Below, in pieces: positions 8,883-18,676 of a DNA stretch of 64,000 nucleotides. Position numbers and translations under genes: made by a program. Source of the stretch: Candidatus Hydrogenedentota bacterium (GTDB lineage: Bacteria; Hydrogenedentota; Hydrogenedentia; Hydrogenedentales; JAEUWI01). The stretch's first letter is position 1. Each line of letters starts with the position of its first letter. The stretch spans positions 62,001-126,000 of the forward strand of contig JACPGE010000106.1 in NCBI GenBank assembly GCA_016182605.1. The letters are read 5' to 3'. A model generated the notes under the pieces. That model saw nothing but the letters and a program-made list of their open reading frames with translations. It was not told the DNA's origin and did not search any database.

Positions 8883-11360
8883 ATGTTGAACAGGAAAAAT
8901 GGTTTGGGATCCCTCGCGGCATTGATGGCCGTGCTCCTTTGGTCCACCAGTGCCGCCGCCTTCTTTCCTATTGGCGGTTTCGACGTGGGCGAGGTCTTGC
9001 GTATCGCGCGCTGGAAGGTAGGCGACTTCGACAGCAACAACGACGGCCTGATCACCCCGGACGAGGGCTTGGAATATCTGGTGGAGAAGGGCCCGCGGGG
9101 TTTCACGGCGGCGGAGATCGCGGAGATTGAACAGGCATTTCAGATCTGGGAAGATGTGCCCACGTCGTATGCCGCATTCAAGAAGGTGGGGGAACCCACC
9201 GATCCCATCATTTCTGGCGGGGCGCCCGATCAAACCGTAACGATTCAGATGGAAGTGACCGGCTTCATTGATGCCGATGGCGATGGCTTCCCCGATCCGG
9301 ATGTCCTCCCCGATCCTGTGGACGTGATTACCGGCGCCGTGGGCAATGGCGTGCTGGGCGTGACTTTCGTGGGCTTTGCCGCCGACGAATCGGTGATCGA
9401 TGTGGGCAACGACCAGCTCATCATTTCGGCAGGCACCGTCGTTGACATGGACATCATCATCGATCCCGTGGCGCACCGCGTGCCGGAAGATGGAACAGAA
9501 GCGCCTGTCGACCTTCTGTCGACCATGGTGCATGAGATTGGGCACCTGCTGGGGCTGGACCATCCCGCCCTGAACAACCTGCGGGCCACCGCGGTAGACC
9601 CGGCGAATCCGACCATCATTGGCGGTTTCGTCGAGAACGAAGTCTTCTGGTTTACGCAGCCCAGCGGCGTCTCCCGCTTGATGGGGGTCACGCCCACCAT
9701 GTTCCCCATTCTCTTTGAGACCGAGAACGCCTCCGGCGATCGTTTTGACGGCGGGCTCGATCTCGCGCCGGACGATATCTCCGCCATTTCGTGGATGTAT
9801 CCGCGCGGGGACCAAAGCAATTTCTTCAATTTGCGGGGCGAAGCGCGCACCCAGGTGCGCACGGGTTCGGGCGCCCCATCGATTCCGCTGACTGGCGGGC
9901 ACATCGTGGCGTGGGCCGACCATGACGACGACCCGGGCACCTCGAGAATTCCCATGTTCAGCACGATGTCGGGTCTCTACGAGATCGCTTCGAACGACTA
10001 CGATGAAGGCCTGTTTAATCTCATCGGCTTGTGGAAGCAGTTTGAGGTGCCTGGCGGCGGCGGCTCGCTCTTCAATCCCACGTACACCTTTACGATGATC
10101 ACCATGAACCAGACGGGCCTGGAGCGCCAGGCGCCGCCGGCGATTCTGGCTCCCGATATCGATACGATTCAGGGACCCTTGAGTTTCAGCACGGTAACAC
10201 GCGCCACCGATGATTACACCTCCTTCGCGCCGTCGGAAGTATTCCATGAAGTGGAGAACGTCATCGATGTGTCCAACAAAGATGTCGGCACGCCCATGGT
10301 GTGGAGCTTCGATCGGGACACCCTGATCAGTGACAACACGGGCAAGACCTTATCGTCCATTCTATCGGATGGGCGGCCGGTCTTTGGAGACCCGAATGAC
10401 GCGTGCCCGTTGAACATCATCAGCGGGGATACCGGCGGCACAACGACCACGGGCGCCGGGGCGACGCTCCTCAGCGGCAACAACCGCCTCCGGGGATTCC
10501 GCGACAACGTACTACTGCGGAGTGGTACCGGCATGGCGCTTGTCAACGTGTATTACGTCACGGCGCCCAACCTGGCGCAGCTTCTCTCGGAGCAGCCGGC
10601 GCTGCGCGCGGTCTTCACGGCGGGCGTCACCGCCTTTTATTTGTTCTTGGAGCATGGCGCCGCGGGCGCCCTGCTCGCAGCCTGCGCCGTGATGCTGGCG
10701 TGGGCAGTGCGCCGCCGGATGCACCGCGCCGGATTGTTTCTGGCGCTTGTTGCCGCCCTGTCCGCCGTGCCGGACTCCGCAGAGGCGCGGTTGTACTACA
10801 TGACGCAAGCGCGTTTTGTGGCAAGCGCGACCGATATCTTCACGGGCACCGTGGAATCCACCTCCAGCCGCTTCCTGCGCACCGGACACATCGTTACCGA
10901 TGTGGTCATTTCCGTGGACACCGTCGCCAAGGGCCGCCAGAACAAACAGTCGCAAGTCACGGTCACCGTGCCGGGCGGCCGCACCGAGGGCCTTGTGATG
11001 CGCGCCTCGGAGATGCCTTCGTTCAGCGAAGGAGAACGTGTTCTGGTCTATGTCCGCGAGCTGGACAACGTGGGCTACGTCATCAACGGTGGTGTTCGCG
11101 GCAAGGTGACGATCAGCGTCAATGCGAAGACGGGCGAGGAGGAGTTGCAGGCAGACAACCTGGCTTCCGCGCTGGACCTCAAGGCGGCCGAAGCGGACGC
11201 CGGCGCCACCGGGAACAAGCAGCAGGAAGACGATGCGGCGCCCAGCGCGGAGGCGACCCAGGAATCGCTCGACGCGGAGGTGGAGGTGAAGACCAGCGTA
11301 CCGCTGAGCAGTTTTATGGAGCATCTGAAAGAACTGGTCCGGGAGGAGCGCCGCAATTAG
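8883..11360 (+). CDS. Exported matrixin-like zinc metalloprotease fused to a second exported domain
   Basis: The start is the ATG after GGAAGGA; an earlier in-frame ATG would overlap the previous gene. Predicted product 825 aa. It opens with a Sec signal peptide (ALMAVLLWSTSAAA) and has an EF-hand-like DSNNDGLITPDEG near residue 50. The metzincin zinc site HEIGHLLGLDH follows with His217, Glu218, His221 and His227, then a Met-containing segment (SRLMGVTPTMFP) that may be the Met-turn. Residues about 585-611 form a hydrophobic segment ending in Arg-rich RRR, like a C-terminal anchor. Immediately after, from Met613, a second signal-peptide-like stretch ends in DSAEA. It leads a domain with FTGTVES, VPGG and GERVLVYVRE motifs of a type often seen beside matrixins. 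This looks like two exported proteins joined in one frame. It sits between a surface protein and the secretion operon, so it may be a secreted protease; specificity unknown. Confidence 0.8.
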   Translation: MLNRKNGLGSLAALMAVLLWSTSAAAFFPIGGFDVGEVLRIARWKVGDFDSNNDGLITPDEGLEYLVEKGPRGFTAAEIAEIEQAFQIWEDVPTSYAAFKKVGEPTDPIISGGAPDQTVTIQMEVTGFIDADGDGFPDPDVLPDPVDVITGAVGNGVLGVTFVGFAADESVIDVGNDQLIISAGTVVDMDIIIDPVAHRVPEDGTEAPVDLLSTMVHEIGHLLGLDHPALNNLRATAVDPANPTIIGGFVENEVFWFTQPSGVSRLMGVTPTMFPILFETENASGDRFDGGLDLAPDDISAISWMYPRGDQSNFFNLRGEARTQVRTGSGAPSIPLTGGHIVAWADHDDDPGTSRIPMFSTMSGLYEIASNDYDEGLFNLIGLWKQFEVPGGGGSLFNPTYTFTMITMNQTGLERQAPPAILAPDIDTIQGPLSFSTVTRATDDYTSFAPSEVFHEVENVIDVSNKDVGTPMVWSFDRDTLISDNTGKTLSSILSDGRPVFGDPNDACPLNIISGDTGGTTTTGAGATLLSGNNRLRGFRDNVLLRSGTGMALVNVYYVTAPNLAQLLSEQPALRAVFTAGVTAFYLFLEHGAAGALLAACAVMLAWAVRRRMHRAGLFLALVAALSAVPDSAEARLYYMTQARFVASATDIFTGTVESTSSRFLRTGHIVTDVVISVDTVAKGRQNKQSQVTVTVPGGRTEGLVMRASEMPSFSEGERVLVYVRELDNVGYVINGGVRGKVTISVNAKTGEEELQADNLASALDLKAAEADAGATGNKQQEDDAAPSAEATQESLDAEVEVKTSVPLSSFMEHLKELVREERRN

Positions 11361-11389
11361 GGCGCCAAGACATCGCAACGACGACGGCC

Positions 11390-11429
11390 GCGCCGGACAC
11401 ACGGGTGTGTTCCGGCGCCCGTTTTTTTT
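11390..11429 (+). terminator. Intrinsic terminator after the metalloprotease gene
   Basis: GCGCCGGA pairs with TCCGGCGC and the stem continues through CACAC/GTGTG with one bulged T. A run of eight T follows two bases later. It separates the metalloprotease gene from the gsp operon. Confidence 0.9.
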
Positions 11430-11513
11430 GGGGCAGCCCTGCCCGAAGTGATCGCTTGTGCTGTGGCCGGGCATGGTATTGGGGCGCAATGTGCCCTATA
11501 TTCTTCGCTACCT

Positions 11514-11543
11514 TTGCGTTCGCGGAAAACAATAGGCTACACT
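11514..11543 (+). promoter_or_regulatory. Candidate sigma70-type promoter for the gsp operon
   Basis: TTGCGT, an 18-base spacer and TACACT lie about 145 bases before the gspC-like start and after the terminator. Nothing else gene-like was seen in the 327-base gap. Match by eye only. Confidence 0.35.
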
Positions 11544-11687
11544 GAGCCCGCGATTTCAGGGAGGGGCGCGCGACTGCGGCAGGGCTGTCAACCTGTGCCG
11601 TGGCGGGCGCGTTCCATCCTGTATCTAAGTGCGCCTATCCAAAGACGTTATACGACAGCCCGCCTTAGCGGCCGGAATGGGAATTCG

Positions 11688-12620
11688 ATGGTACGAGGTT
11701 TAGTGACACGGCAAATCTTTGTGCTGCTGGATCTGGCGCTCGTCGTTTTTTGTGTTGGCACTTTTGGCGCCATTTCCGTGCGCTTTCTGGCCAACGAAGA
11801 TGCGGTCAAGATTATTGACGTGCCCGTGGATTCCGAGGCGATGCCCGCCGGTGAATTGCCCAAAATGGCGGCCCTCACCGAATACAGCGTGATTCAGAGC
11901 AGCGGCCTCTTCGGCCCCGCCGGGAAATGGGACCCGAACTCCAAGCCCGCAGAGCCCCCGGCGCCCATAGAAGACCCCACCGACGACGTGCCAGAAACGG
12001 AATTGAATCTGAAACTCACGGGCGTGGTGGCCTTGGAACCCACGGGGCCCTTTTCCAGCGCGGCGATAGAAGACACGAACATCCGGGACAGCCGCAAGGT
12101 CTTCTTCGTGGGGCAGGAAGTTTCCCCGCAGGTGGAGTTGCTCGAAGTTCACGATCGCCTGGTCTTCCTGCTCAACCGGCGCAAGGTTCCCCATGCCAAG
12201 GAGCGCCTCAGCATGGATGAAGAGGAAGAGCAATTGGCCGTAGCCAAGCTCGACGGCGGCGGCCAGCCCTCACGCGAGGCGCGATCGGCGGTGTCGGAGC
12301 GCATCAATCTCAACCGGGCCGAAATAACCGCGGAACTCTACGACAGCTACGCCGACCTGGTCACCAAGATCAAGCCCGAGGTTGTGCGCGACGAGAACGG
12401 CGATGTGCTGGGCATCACCGCGAAAAATATTGAGCAGGTGCCGCTCGCGGAGAAGCTGGGCATTTCCGAAGGCGATATCCTGCAAACGGTAAACAACGAG
12501 AAGATAGACAGCCAGCAGAAGATCATGGAGATGGTGCAGAAGTATCAGAGTGCGTCCTCCTTTCGCATTGGCATCCAACGCGACGGGAAACCCAAGATCA
12601 TCACGTACCGATTGAATTAA
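11688..12620 (+). CDS. gspC: Type II secretion inner-membrane clamp protein GspC-like
   Basis: 310 aa from the ATG preceding VRGLVTRQ. A short cytoplasmic start is followed by one membrane helix (about residues 9-28, FVLLDLALVVFCVGTFGAI). A periplasmic region with a homology-region-like segment (LNLKLTGVVAL ... SAAIED) comes next, and a C-terminal PDZ domain (GISEGDILQTVNNEKI) spans roughly residues 230-305. This is the GspC layout, which couples the inner-membrane platform to the GspD secretin. It is the first gene of the gsp run, 72 bases before gspD. The ribosome binding site is weak (GGAATGGG), so the exact start is less certain than the identity. Confidence 0.85.
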   Translation: MVRGLVTRQIFVLLDLALVVFCVGTFGAISVRFLANEDAVKIIDVPVDSEAMPAGELPKMAALTEYSVIQSSGLFGPAGKWDPNSKPAEPPAPIEDPTDDVPETELNLKLTGVVALEPTGPFSSAAIEDTNIRDSRKVFFVGQEVSPQVELLEVHDRLVFLLNRRKVPHAKERLSMDEEEEQLAVAKLDGGGQPSREARSAVSERINLNRAEITAELYDSYADLVTKIKPEVVRDENGDVLGITAKNIEQVPLAEKLGISEGDILQTVNNEKIDSQQKIMEMVQKYQSASSFRIGIQRDGKPKIITYRLN

Positions 12621-12692
12621 GCCGCTGACCGCGCCCCTGTCACCGCGCAAGAGGACAGGGGGAGGCGGCCGGCAACTTTGGAAGGAACGACC

Positions 12693-15236
12693 GTGTTCAA
12701 CAAGCGGATACTCTATCAATTCGGGCTGGCGCTGCTTATTGGTCTGCTGCTGCATCCGGCTTGGGCGCAGGAGGAGGTCATCGAGGACAGCGCACCGGCA
12801 GAGGTCATCGAAGCCGAGCCCGTTCCCGAGGAGCACGTGGAAGAGATGGCCGAGGAGGCCCCCCTGGAGGAGCCGCCCCTGGAAGAGTCTCCCGCGGAAC
12901 CCACGGCGCGCCCCGCGCGCACTCCTCGCCCCGTGCCGCCGCGCGGCCCGCGCCCCGGCGTGCCACAGCCTGCCGGCGCCGCGGTACCGCAACCGAAGGT
13001 GAACAACGAAACGCTGACCGGCGCGATCCCGGAAGACAGCGACTTCGTGAGTTTTAATTTTGTGGATCAGCCGCTCATCGAAGTTATTCAGCAGATCGGC
13101 AAGCTTACCGGCCGCAACTTCGATGTGGATCCCAGCGTGAACCAGGGAACGGTAACGCTCATCACGCACGACCGTATTCCGCCCGAGATGGCGTATGAAG
13201 TGCTGGAGTCCATCCTCAGCACCCGCGGCTACAGCATGGTGCCCAACGTGGACGGCCACGTGATCCAGATTATTCCCCGCGCCGATGTGAAGTCTTCCAC
13301 CAAGCCGCCCCTTCAAGACGGCAAGGACAATATTCCCGAAGGCTTTGACGTGTTCTCCACGCACATTGTTCCGGTGGAGTTTGCGGACGCGGCGGAGCTT
13401 TCCAACGTGCTTACCCAGTTGGGTTCCGCCGATGTGGAAATTCAGGTCTATGCGCCCACGAACACCCTTGTGATAACCGATACGGCCGATGGGTTGCGCC
13501 GCATTTTCAAACTCCTTGAAGAGGTGGACGTCACCGGTTTCGAAACGGAGCTGGAAATCTTCACGCTTGAATGGACTCGCGCGGAGGTGGTCGCAACCCA
13601 GCTCGAGCAGGTCTTGCTGGATCAGCAGGCAGGCGGCCGCGCGACGGCGGGCGCTGCCGGCGCCACCCGTGCGCCTACGCCCACGCGCCCAACCCGCACA
13701 ACGACCCGCGCCACCCCCGGCGCCGCCGCACCCAACATTATCGGCGCGCGCGAGGATGTCCTGCGCATGGTTCCCGATGAGCGCCTGAACAGCCTCATCG
13801 TCATGGCTTCCACGGGCATGCTGGATCGCGTTCGCAGCCTCATCAAACGGCTGGATACGCCGACCCCCTATGAATCGAACAACCTGCACATCTACCAGTT
13901 GCTCAATGCCGATGCCGAACAGGTGGAGCAGGCGCTCCAGCCCCTTATTGGCACGGCTCCGCGCCGTCAATCCGGCGGAGGCGGGGGCGGGGGTGGTGGC
14001 GGCGCCGGGGGCGCGGCTGGTGGCGCTGCCGCGGCTGGGGGGGGCGGATCGGTAAGCAACCCGGACGTGCAGCCCTTCGAACAAGAGGTTCAGATCACCC
14101 GCTACGATCAAACGAATTCGCTGTTGATCGTGGCCTCCCCCCAGGACTACAAGCTGCTTGAGGCCTATATTGCACGCCTGGACGTGCCCCAGCGCCAAGT
14201 CTATGTCGAGGCCATGGTGCTCGATGTCACCATGTCGGACTCCTACGGGCTCACCGTGGAGGCCGCAGGCATCTCGGGCAACGACGGATTCGGACTAACC
14301 AGCACCGAAAACCTCACGGGTTTGGCTACGGCCGCCGCCGCAGCCACCACGGCCGCCACGGGCGCGGGCGCCTTCGCCTCCGCGCTGTTGGGTCTCGGCG
14401 GGGGCGGCGGACTGACCACGGGTATATTCGACGACATCACGGTCGAAGTGGGCGGGCAGGAGGTCAGCATACCCTTCGTCCCGGTCTTCCTTCAGGCCGT
14501 GGAAACCCTCACCGATCTCGAAGTGCTTTCCCAGCCCAGCCTGGGCACGGTGGACAACGAAGAAGCCTCCATTACCGTGGGTCAGGAAGTGCCCTTTGTC
14601 ACGGCGTCGAACGCGGGCCGCCAGGTCGACAATGACGACGACAACGTGAACACGTTCAGCAGCGGTTTCACGCGCATTCAGCGCGAGGAAGTGGGGGTCA
14701 AACTGAAGGTCACCCCGCAGATCAGCGAAGGCGACAATGTGCTGCTGGATCTGGAGATTGAAATCTCCGATCTCGACGCGGACCAGATCGGCTCGGTCGA
14801 CATTCTCGGCCCCACGACCAACAAGTCGCTGATCCAGGGCCGCGTGCTGGTGAAGGACGGATCCACCGCGGTCATTGCGGGCCTCATCCGGGACAGCGCC
14901 AACCGGCGGAGAAACCAGGCCCCCATATTGGGCGACATCCCGCTCCTGGGCAACCTCTTCAAGAACAAATCCAGCGGCCGCCAGAAGCGGAACATGGTGG
15001 TGCTGGTCACGCCGCACGTGGTGAAAGAGCGCGTCGATCTGGAGCGCGTCACCACGCACAAACTCCAGCAGTATCAGGAGTCCAACATCAATGAACTCTA
15101 TGAGAAGGGCTTCTTCAAGAAGGTGAAGACAAAGCAAGACCGGCGCAAAACCTACCGCCCGACCCAGGAACGCACCGAAGAATTGACCGGTCAGCGGAGC
15201 ACAGACCGTTTTGGCCGCGGCGATATCGAGAGGTAG
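12693..15236 (+). CDS. gspD: Type II secretion outer-membrane secretin GspD
   Basis: The start is GTG, six bases after GAAGGA; an in-frame TTG upstream is less likely. 847 aa. A signal peptide ends at HPAWAQ, followed by a Pro/Glu/Arg-rich segment (to about residue 105). Then come N0/N1-type domains (SFNFVDQPLIEVIQQI; HIVPVEFADAAELSNVL), N2 and N3 domains (LNSLIVMAS; NSLLIVASPQDYKLL), and the secretin core (VLSQPSLGTVDNEEASITVG, ending before KNMVVLVTP-like strands). Two low-complexity insertions interrupt the ring domains: a Thr/Pro/Arg/Ala stretch near residue 320 and a poly-Gly stretch near residue 430. GspD forms the outer-membrane channel through which folded substrates leave. Confidence 0.95.
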   Translation: MFNKRILYQFGLALLIGLLLHPAWAQEEVIEDSAPAEVIEAEPVPEEHVEEMAEEAPLEEPPLEESPAEPTARPARTPRPVPPRGPRPGVPQPAGAAVPQPKVNNETLTGAIPEDSDFVSFNFVDQPLIEVIQQIGKLTGRNFDVDPSVNQGTVTLITHDRIPPEMAYEVLESILSTRGYSMVPNVDGHVIQIIPRADVKSSTKPPLQDGKDNIPEGFDVFSTHIVPVEFADAAELSNVLTQLGSADVEIQVYAPTNTLVITDTADGLRRIFKLLEEVDVTGFETELEIFTLEWTRAEVVATQLEQVLLDQQAGGRATAGAAGATRAPTPTRPTRTTTRATPGAAAPNIIGAREDVLRMVPDERLNSLIVMASTGMLDRVRSLIKRLDTPTPYESNNLHIYQLLNADAEQVEQALQPLIGTAPRRQSGGGGGGGGGGAGGAAGGAAAAGGGGSVSNPDVQPFEQEVQITRYDQTNSLLIVASPQDYKLLEAYIARLDVPQRQVYVEAMVLDVTMSDSYGLTVEAAGISGNDGFGLTSTENLTGLATAAAAATTAATGAGAFASALLGLGGGGGLTTGIFDDITVEVGGQEVSIPFVPVFLQAVETLTDLEVLSQPSLGTVDNEEASITVGQEVPFVTASNAGRQVDNDDDNVNTFSSGFTRIQREEVGVKLKVTPQISEGDNVLLDLEIEISDLDADQIGSVDILGPTTNKSLIQGRVLVKDGSTAVIAGLIRDSANRRRNQAPILGDIPLLGNLFKNKSSGRQKRNMVVLVTPHVVKERVDLERVTTHKLQQYQESNINELYEKGFFKKVKTKQDRRKTYRPTQERTEELTGQRSTDRFGRGDIER

Positions 15237-15239
15237 CGC

Positions 15240-16976
15240 ATGAGTTCGGGTCAAGATCTACAGTTGTGTGAAATTCTGATCACCAGGGGCTGCGTGCACC
15301 TGGAGCAGATTACGGAAGCGCTGGAACTGCAAAAACTGCGCCCCAAGCGCGTCGGCGAAATCCTGCTGGATCTCGGCTATGTTGAAGAAGAACATATCCT
15401 GGAGGCGCTCGGCGAGCAGTTCAACATCCCCGTGGAACTGAGCCTCTCGGGCGAGGTGGACTCCGCGCTTACCTCGAAGGTCCCGATCAACTTCATTCGC
15501 GAATACCGCATGGTGCCCTACAAGAAGAATGGCGTCGCCTACTACGTCGCGGTGAACGATCCCGTCAATCTGCTGCCGCTCGACGATCTGCGCCTGCTCC
15601 TGGATGGCCCCGTGATCCCCGTACTCTGCCGCCATGCCGACATCGAGCGCATCATCGACACCTACTTCGAGCAGCAGGGCCAGAACGCTGCCGACATGAT
15701 CGACAGCATCACGATGACCGAGACGGCCGGCGGCGAGATCAGCTCGCTGGAAGGATCCGAATCCGAGCGCGACCTGCTCGATCTGGCCAACGAAGCGCCG
15801 ATCATCAAGCTCATCAACCTGGTAATCACCGGCGCCGTGAAAGAGCGCGCCTCCGATATTCACATGGAGCCCTTCGAGCGCGAGGTGCGCGTGCGTTACC
15901 GCATCGACGGCGTGCTCTACGAAAAATTCAGCGTGCCCAAGAGCCAGCAGGCCGCGGTCATCTCCCGCGTCAAGATCATGGCCAACCTCAACATTGCGGA
16001 GCACCGGCTGCCGCAGGATGGCCGCATCAAGATCCGGCTCAGCGGCAAAGAGATCGACATCCGCGTGAGCATCATTCCCATTGCGCACGGCGAGCGCGTG
16101 GTGATGCGTATCCTGGAGAAGGGCAATTTCGTCTTCAGCCTGGAAGAACTCGGCATGCACGTGCGCGATCATTCCCGGCTCGACAAGCTCATCCGCAGTT
16201 CGCACGGCATCATACTGGTCACGGGTCCCACGGGATCGGGCAAGTCCACCACACTCTATGCCGCGCTGCAGCGCGTGAATTCGCCCGACAAGAACATCAT
16301 CACCGTGGAAGACCCGATCGAATACCAGATTGAAGGCATAGGCCAGATCCAGGTGCGTCCCAAGATCGGGCTCACCTTCGCCGCTGGATTGCGCAGTATC
16401 TTGCGTCAAGACCCGGACATCATTCTGGTGGGGGAAATCCGCGACTTGGAAACGGCGGAGATGGCCGTGCAGGCCTCGCTTACCGGCCACCTGGTCTTCT
16501 CTACGCTGCATACCAACGACAGCGCCGGCGCCATCACTCGTCTGGTCAACATGGGCATCGAACCGTTCCTGGTCACCTCGTCCACCATTGCCATTCAGGC
16601 GCAGCGCCTGGTGCGCCGGCTTTGCCCGCACTGCAAGCAGCCCTACACGGCCGACACGGAGGCCTTCCGCGAGCTGGGCATCAAGGAAAAAGACATCAAG
16701 GATCGCACGCTGTACCAGCCTCAGGGCTGCAACGCGTGCGCACAGCGCGGCTACTACGGCCGGAACGGCATCTTTGAACTTATTGTCATGAATCCCCACA
16801 TACAGGAACTCGCGCTTCAGGGCGCCGATTCCAACATGATCAAGCGGGAAGCCCGGAAGTATGGCATGCGCACCCTGCGCGAAGACGGCGTCGAACGCGT
16901 GCTGCAAGGCTTCACGACGCTGGAAGAGATCATGCGCGTAACCCGCGACGATCTCGTGGAAGAAGTCACCGACTGA
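15240..16976 (+). CDS. gspE: Type II secretion ATPase GspE
   Basis: 578 aa, starting three bases after gspD stops. An N-terminal GspE domain (about residues 1-150) precedes the RecA-like ATPase core. Walker A GPTGSGKSTT lies near residue 326, followed by an Asp box and the Walker B/His-box region LVGEIRDLETAEMA and STLHTNDS. A four-cysteine zinc motif (CPHC near 462, CNAC near 497) marks it as a GspE/PilB-type assembly ATPase rather than a PilT retraction enzyme. It powers pseudopilus assembly on the cytoplasmic face, working with GspF and GspL. Confidence 0.97.
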   Translation: MSSGQDLQLCEILITRGCVHLEQITEALELQKLRPKRVGEILLDLGYVEEEHILEALGEQFNIPVELSLSGEVDSALTSKVPINFIREYRMVPYKKNGVAYYVAVNDPVNLLPLDDLRLLLDGPVIPVLCRHADIERIIDTYFEQQGQNAADMIDSITMTETAGGEISSLEGSESERDLLDLANEAPIIKLINLVITGAVKERASDIHMEPFEREVRVRYRIDGVLYEKFSVPKSQQAAVISRVKIMANLNIAEHRLPQDGRIKIRLSGKEIDIRVSIIPIAHGERVVMRILEKGNFVFSLEELGMHVRDHSRLDKLIRSSHGIILVTGPTGSGKSTTLYAALQRVNSPDKNIITVEDPIEYQIEGIGQIQVRPKIGLTFAAGLRSILRQDPDIILVGEIRDLETAEMAVQASLTGHLVFSTLHTNDSAGAITRLVNMGIEPFLVTSSTIAIQAQRLVRRLCPHCKQPYTADTEAFRELGIKEKDIKDRTLYQPQGCNACAQRGYYGRNGIFELIVMNPHIQELALQGADSNMIKREARKYGMRTLREDGVERVLQGFTTLEEIMRVTRDDLVEEVTD

Positions 16977-17004
16977 TACAAAGAATGGCGGTCCGTTAAC
17001 ACCC

Positions 17005-18225
17005 ATGCCAGTCTACGAATACAAAGCCATCTCCCGCGCCACGGGCAAGAAGGTGAAGAGCGTCATCGATGCCGAGAGCCTGCAAAAGGCACGGCAACGC
17101 CTGCGCGAGCAGGATCTCTACCCCACCGACATCGTGGAATCGAAAGACGGCGGTGTGGCCACGGAAGCCTCGCCCGGGCGCCGCGCCATGGGCCGCGTCT
17201 CCCCCCGGGATCTCGCGCTCATGACCCGCCAGTTCGCCGTGCTGCTGCGCGCCGGCATGCCCATGGTGGAGTCGCTAGGCGCCCTGGTCGAGCAGACCTC
17301 CCGACCGCGGCTGCAGTCCGCCATTTACGATATTCGCGACAAGGTCAACAGCGGCAGCACCCTGGGCGACGCCCTGGCGGAGCACCCGCGCCTCTTTTCC
17401 TCGCTCTATGTAAACATGGTGCGCGCGGGCGAGGTGAGCGGCACGCTGGAAACCGTGCTTTTCCGGCTCGCCGACATTCAGGAGCACCAGGCGAAGCTTC
17501 GTGCCCAGATTATGTCCAGTCTGGCCTATCCGGCATTCATGGCGCTTTTCGCGGTGTCCGTGATCGTCTTTCTGATGACGGTCATCGTGCCGCGCATTAC
17601 CCAGATCTTCGAGAGGCAGGAAGCCGAACTGCCCAAGATGACCAAGGCCCTTATCGCCTCCTCCTCCTTTATCGGCCACTACTGGTGGTTGATCATCGGG
17701 GTTGTCATCGGAATCTACTCCCTGTGGCGTTACTATATATCGCGGGACGAAGGCCGCCGCCAGTGGGACCGGGTGAAGCTGCGCTTTCCGCTTTACGGCG
17801 GCTTGCATCTCAAGCTGGTCTGCGCCCGCTTCTCGCGCACCCTGGGAACGATGCTCAGCAGCGGGCTGACCATGCTGCCCGCCATGAACGTGGTGATCTC
17901 CGTGCTCGACAACCGGCATATCCAAATGCACATGGACGACGTGAAGGCCGGCGTGCGGCGCGGCCGGGATCTGGCGAAACCGCTGAAGGAGACGGGACTC
18001 TTTCCGCCCATGATGATACATATGATTGAACTCGGGCAGCGCAGCGGCGAGATAGAAGACATGCTGCTCCGCGTGGCCGATACCTACGACGACGACGTTC
18101 GATTGACAATACAGGCCATTGTGGGGCTCATCGAACCCATTATCATCATTGTGATGGGCATCTTTATCGGCTTCCTGGTGCTGGCGATCCTCCTGCCGAT
18201 TCTGAACATGAGCCAAAATATCTAA
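17005..18225 (+). CDS. gspF: Type II secretion platform protein GspF
   Basis: 406 aa, the usual GspF length. Two repeats of the T2SF domain (QFAVLLRAGMPMVESLGAL and ARFSRTLGTMLSSGLTML) are separated by hydrophobic segments near residues 170-195 and 220-240. A third membrane helix lies at the C-terminus (IIIIVMGIFIGFLVLAILLP). It is a polytopic inner-membrane platform that receives the GspE ATPase and builds the pseudopilus. It is followed after 13 bases by gspG with an AAGGAG ribosome binding site. Confidence 0.95.
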   Translation: MPVYEYKAISRATGKKVKSVIDAESLQKARQRLREQDLYPTDIVESKDGGVATEASPGRRAMGRVSPRDLALMTRQFAVLLRAGMPMVESLGALVEQTSRPRLQSAIYDIRDKVNSGSTLGDALAEHPRLFSSLYVNMVRAGEVSGTLETVLFRLADIQEHQAKLRAQIMSSLAYPAFMALFAVSVIVFLMTVIVPRITQIFERQEAELPKMTKALIASSSFIGHYWWLIIGVVIGIYSLWRYYISRDEGRRQWDRVKLRFPLYGGLHLKLVCARFSRTLGTMLSSGLTMLPAMNVVISVLDNRHIQMHMDDVKAGVRRGRDLAKPLKETGLFPPMMIHMIELGQRSGEIEDMLLRVADTYDDDVRLTIQAIVGLIEPIIIIVMGIFIGFLVLAILLPILNMSQNI

Positions 18226-18238
18226 GGAGATTGAAATT

Positions 18239-18670
18239 ATGGCGACGCACCCGAAATACAAACACCAATCCAATGCGGCCGGCTTCACGCTGGTGGAGTT
18301 GATGGTGGTTATCTCCATCATCGCCATTCTCGCCGCCATCGTGGGTTTCAATGTGCTCGGCGCCGTGGACGACGGCAACGTGGCCGCGGCCAAAGCCCAG
18401 ATCAATGCCTTCGAAACCGCGCTGGTCGCCTACAAAATCAAGTTCAAGAAGTTCCCGGACTCCCTGGACCAGCTCGTGAATCCCCCCAGCGGCGATGGCA
18501 TTCTCAAGGGCGGAGCCATCCCGAAGGACCCCTGGGGCAACGACTACACCTACACCCTGGAAGGCAGCCGCAAGTACACCATCGTCTCCCTCGGCGCCGA
18601 CGGCGCCCCCGGCGGCGCAGACTACGACGCAGACATCAGCAGCGACAATCTGGGCGGGGAACCGCAGTAG
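18239..18670 (+). CDS. gspG: Major pseudopilin GspG
   Basis: 143 aa. A short positively charged leader is followed by the prepilin peptidase site AAG^FTLVELMVVISIIAIL, with Gly(-1), Phe(+1) and Glu(+5). The globular part carries the GspG signatures KFKKFPDSLDQLV, PKDPWGNDYTY and a calcium-loop-like GADGAPGGADYDADI near the end. GspG polymerises into the pseudopilus shaft. A perfect hairpin downstream may set its mRNA level apart from the minor pseudopilin genes. The processing enzyme GspO/PilD is not in the window. Confidence 0.97.
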   Translation: MATHPKYKHQSNAAGFTLVELMVVISIIAILAAIVGFNVLGAVDDGNVAAAKAQINAFETALVAYKIKFKKFPDSLDQLVNPPSGDGILKGGAIPKDPWGNDYTYTLEGSRKYTIVSLGADGAPGGADYDADISSDNLGGEPQ

Positions 18671-18676
18671 CGCGCC

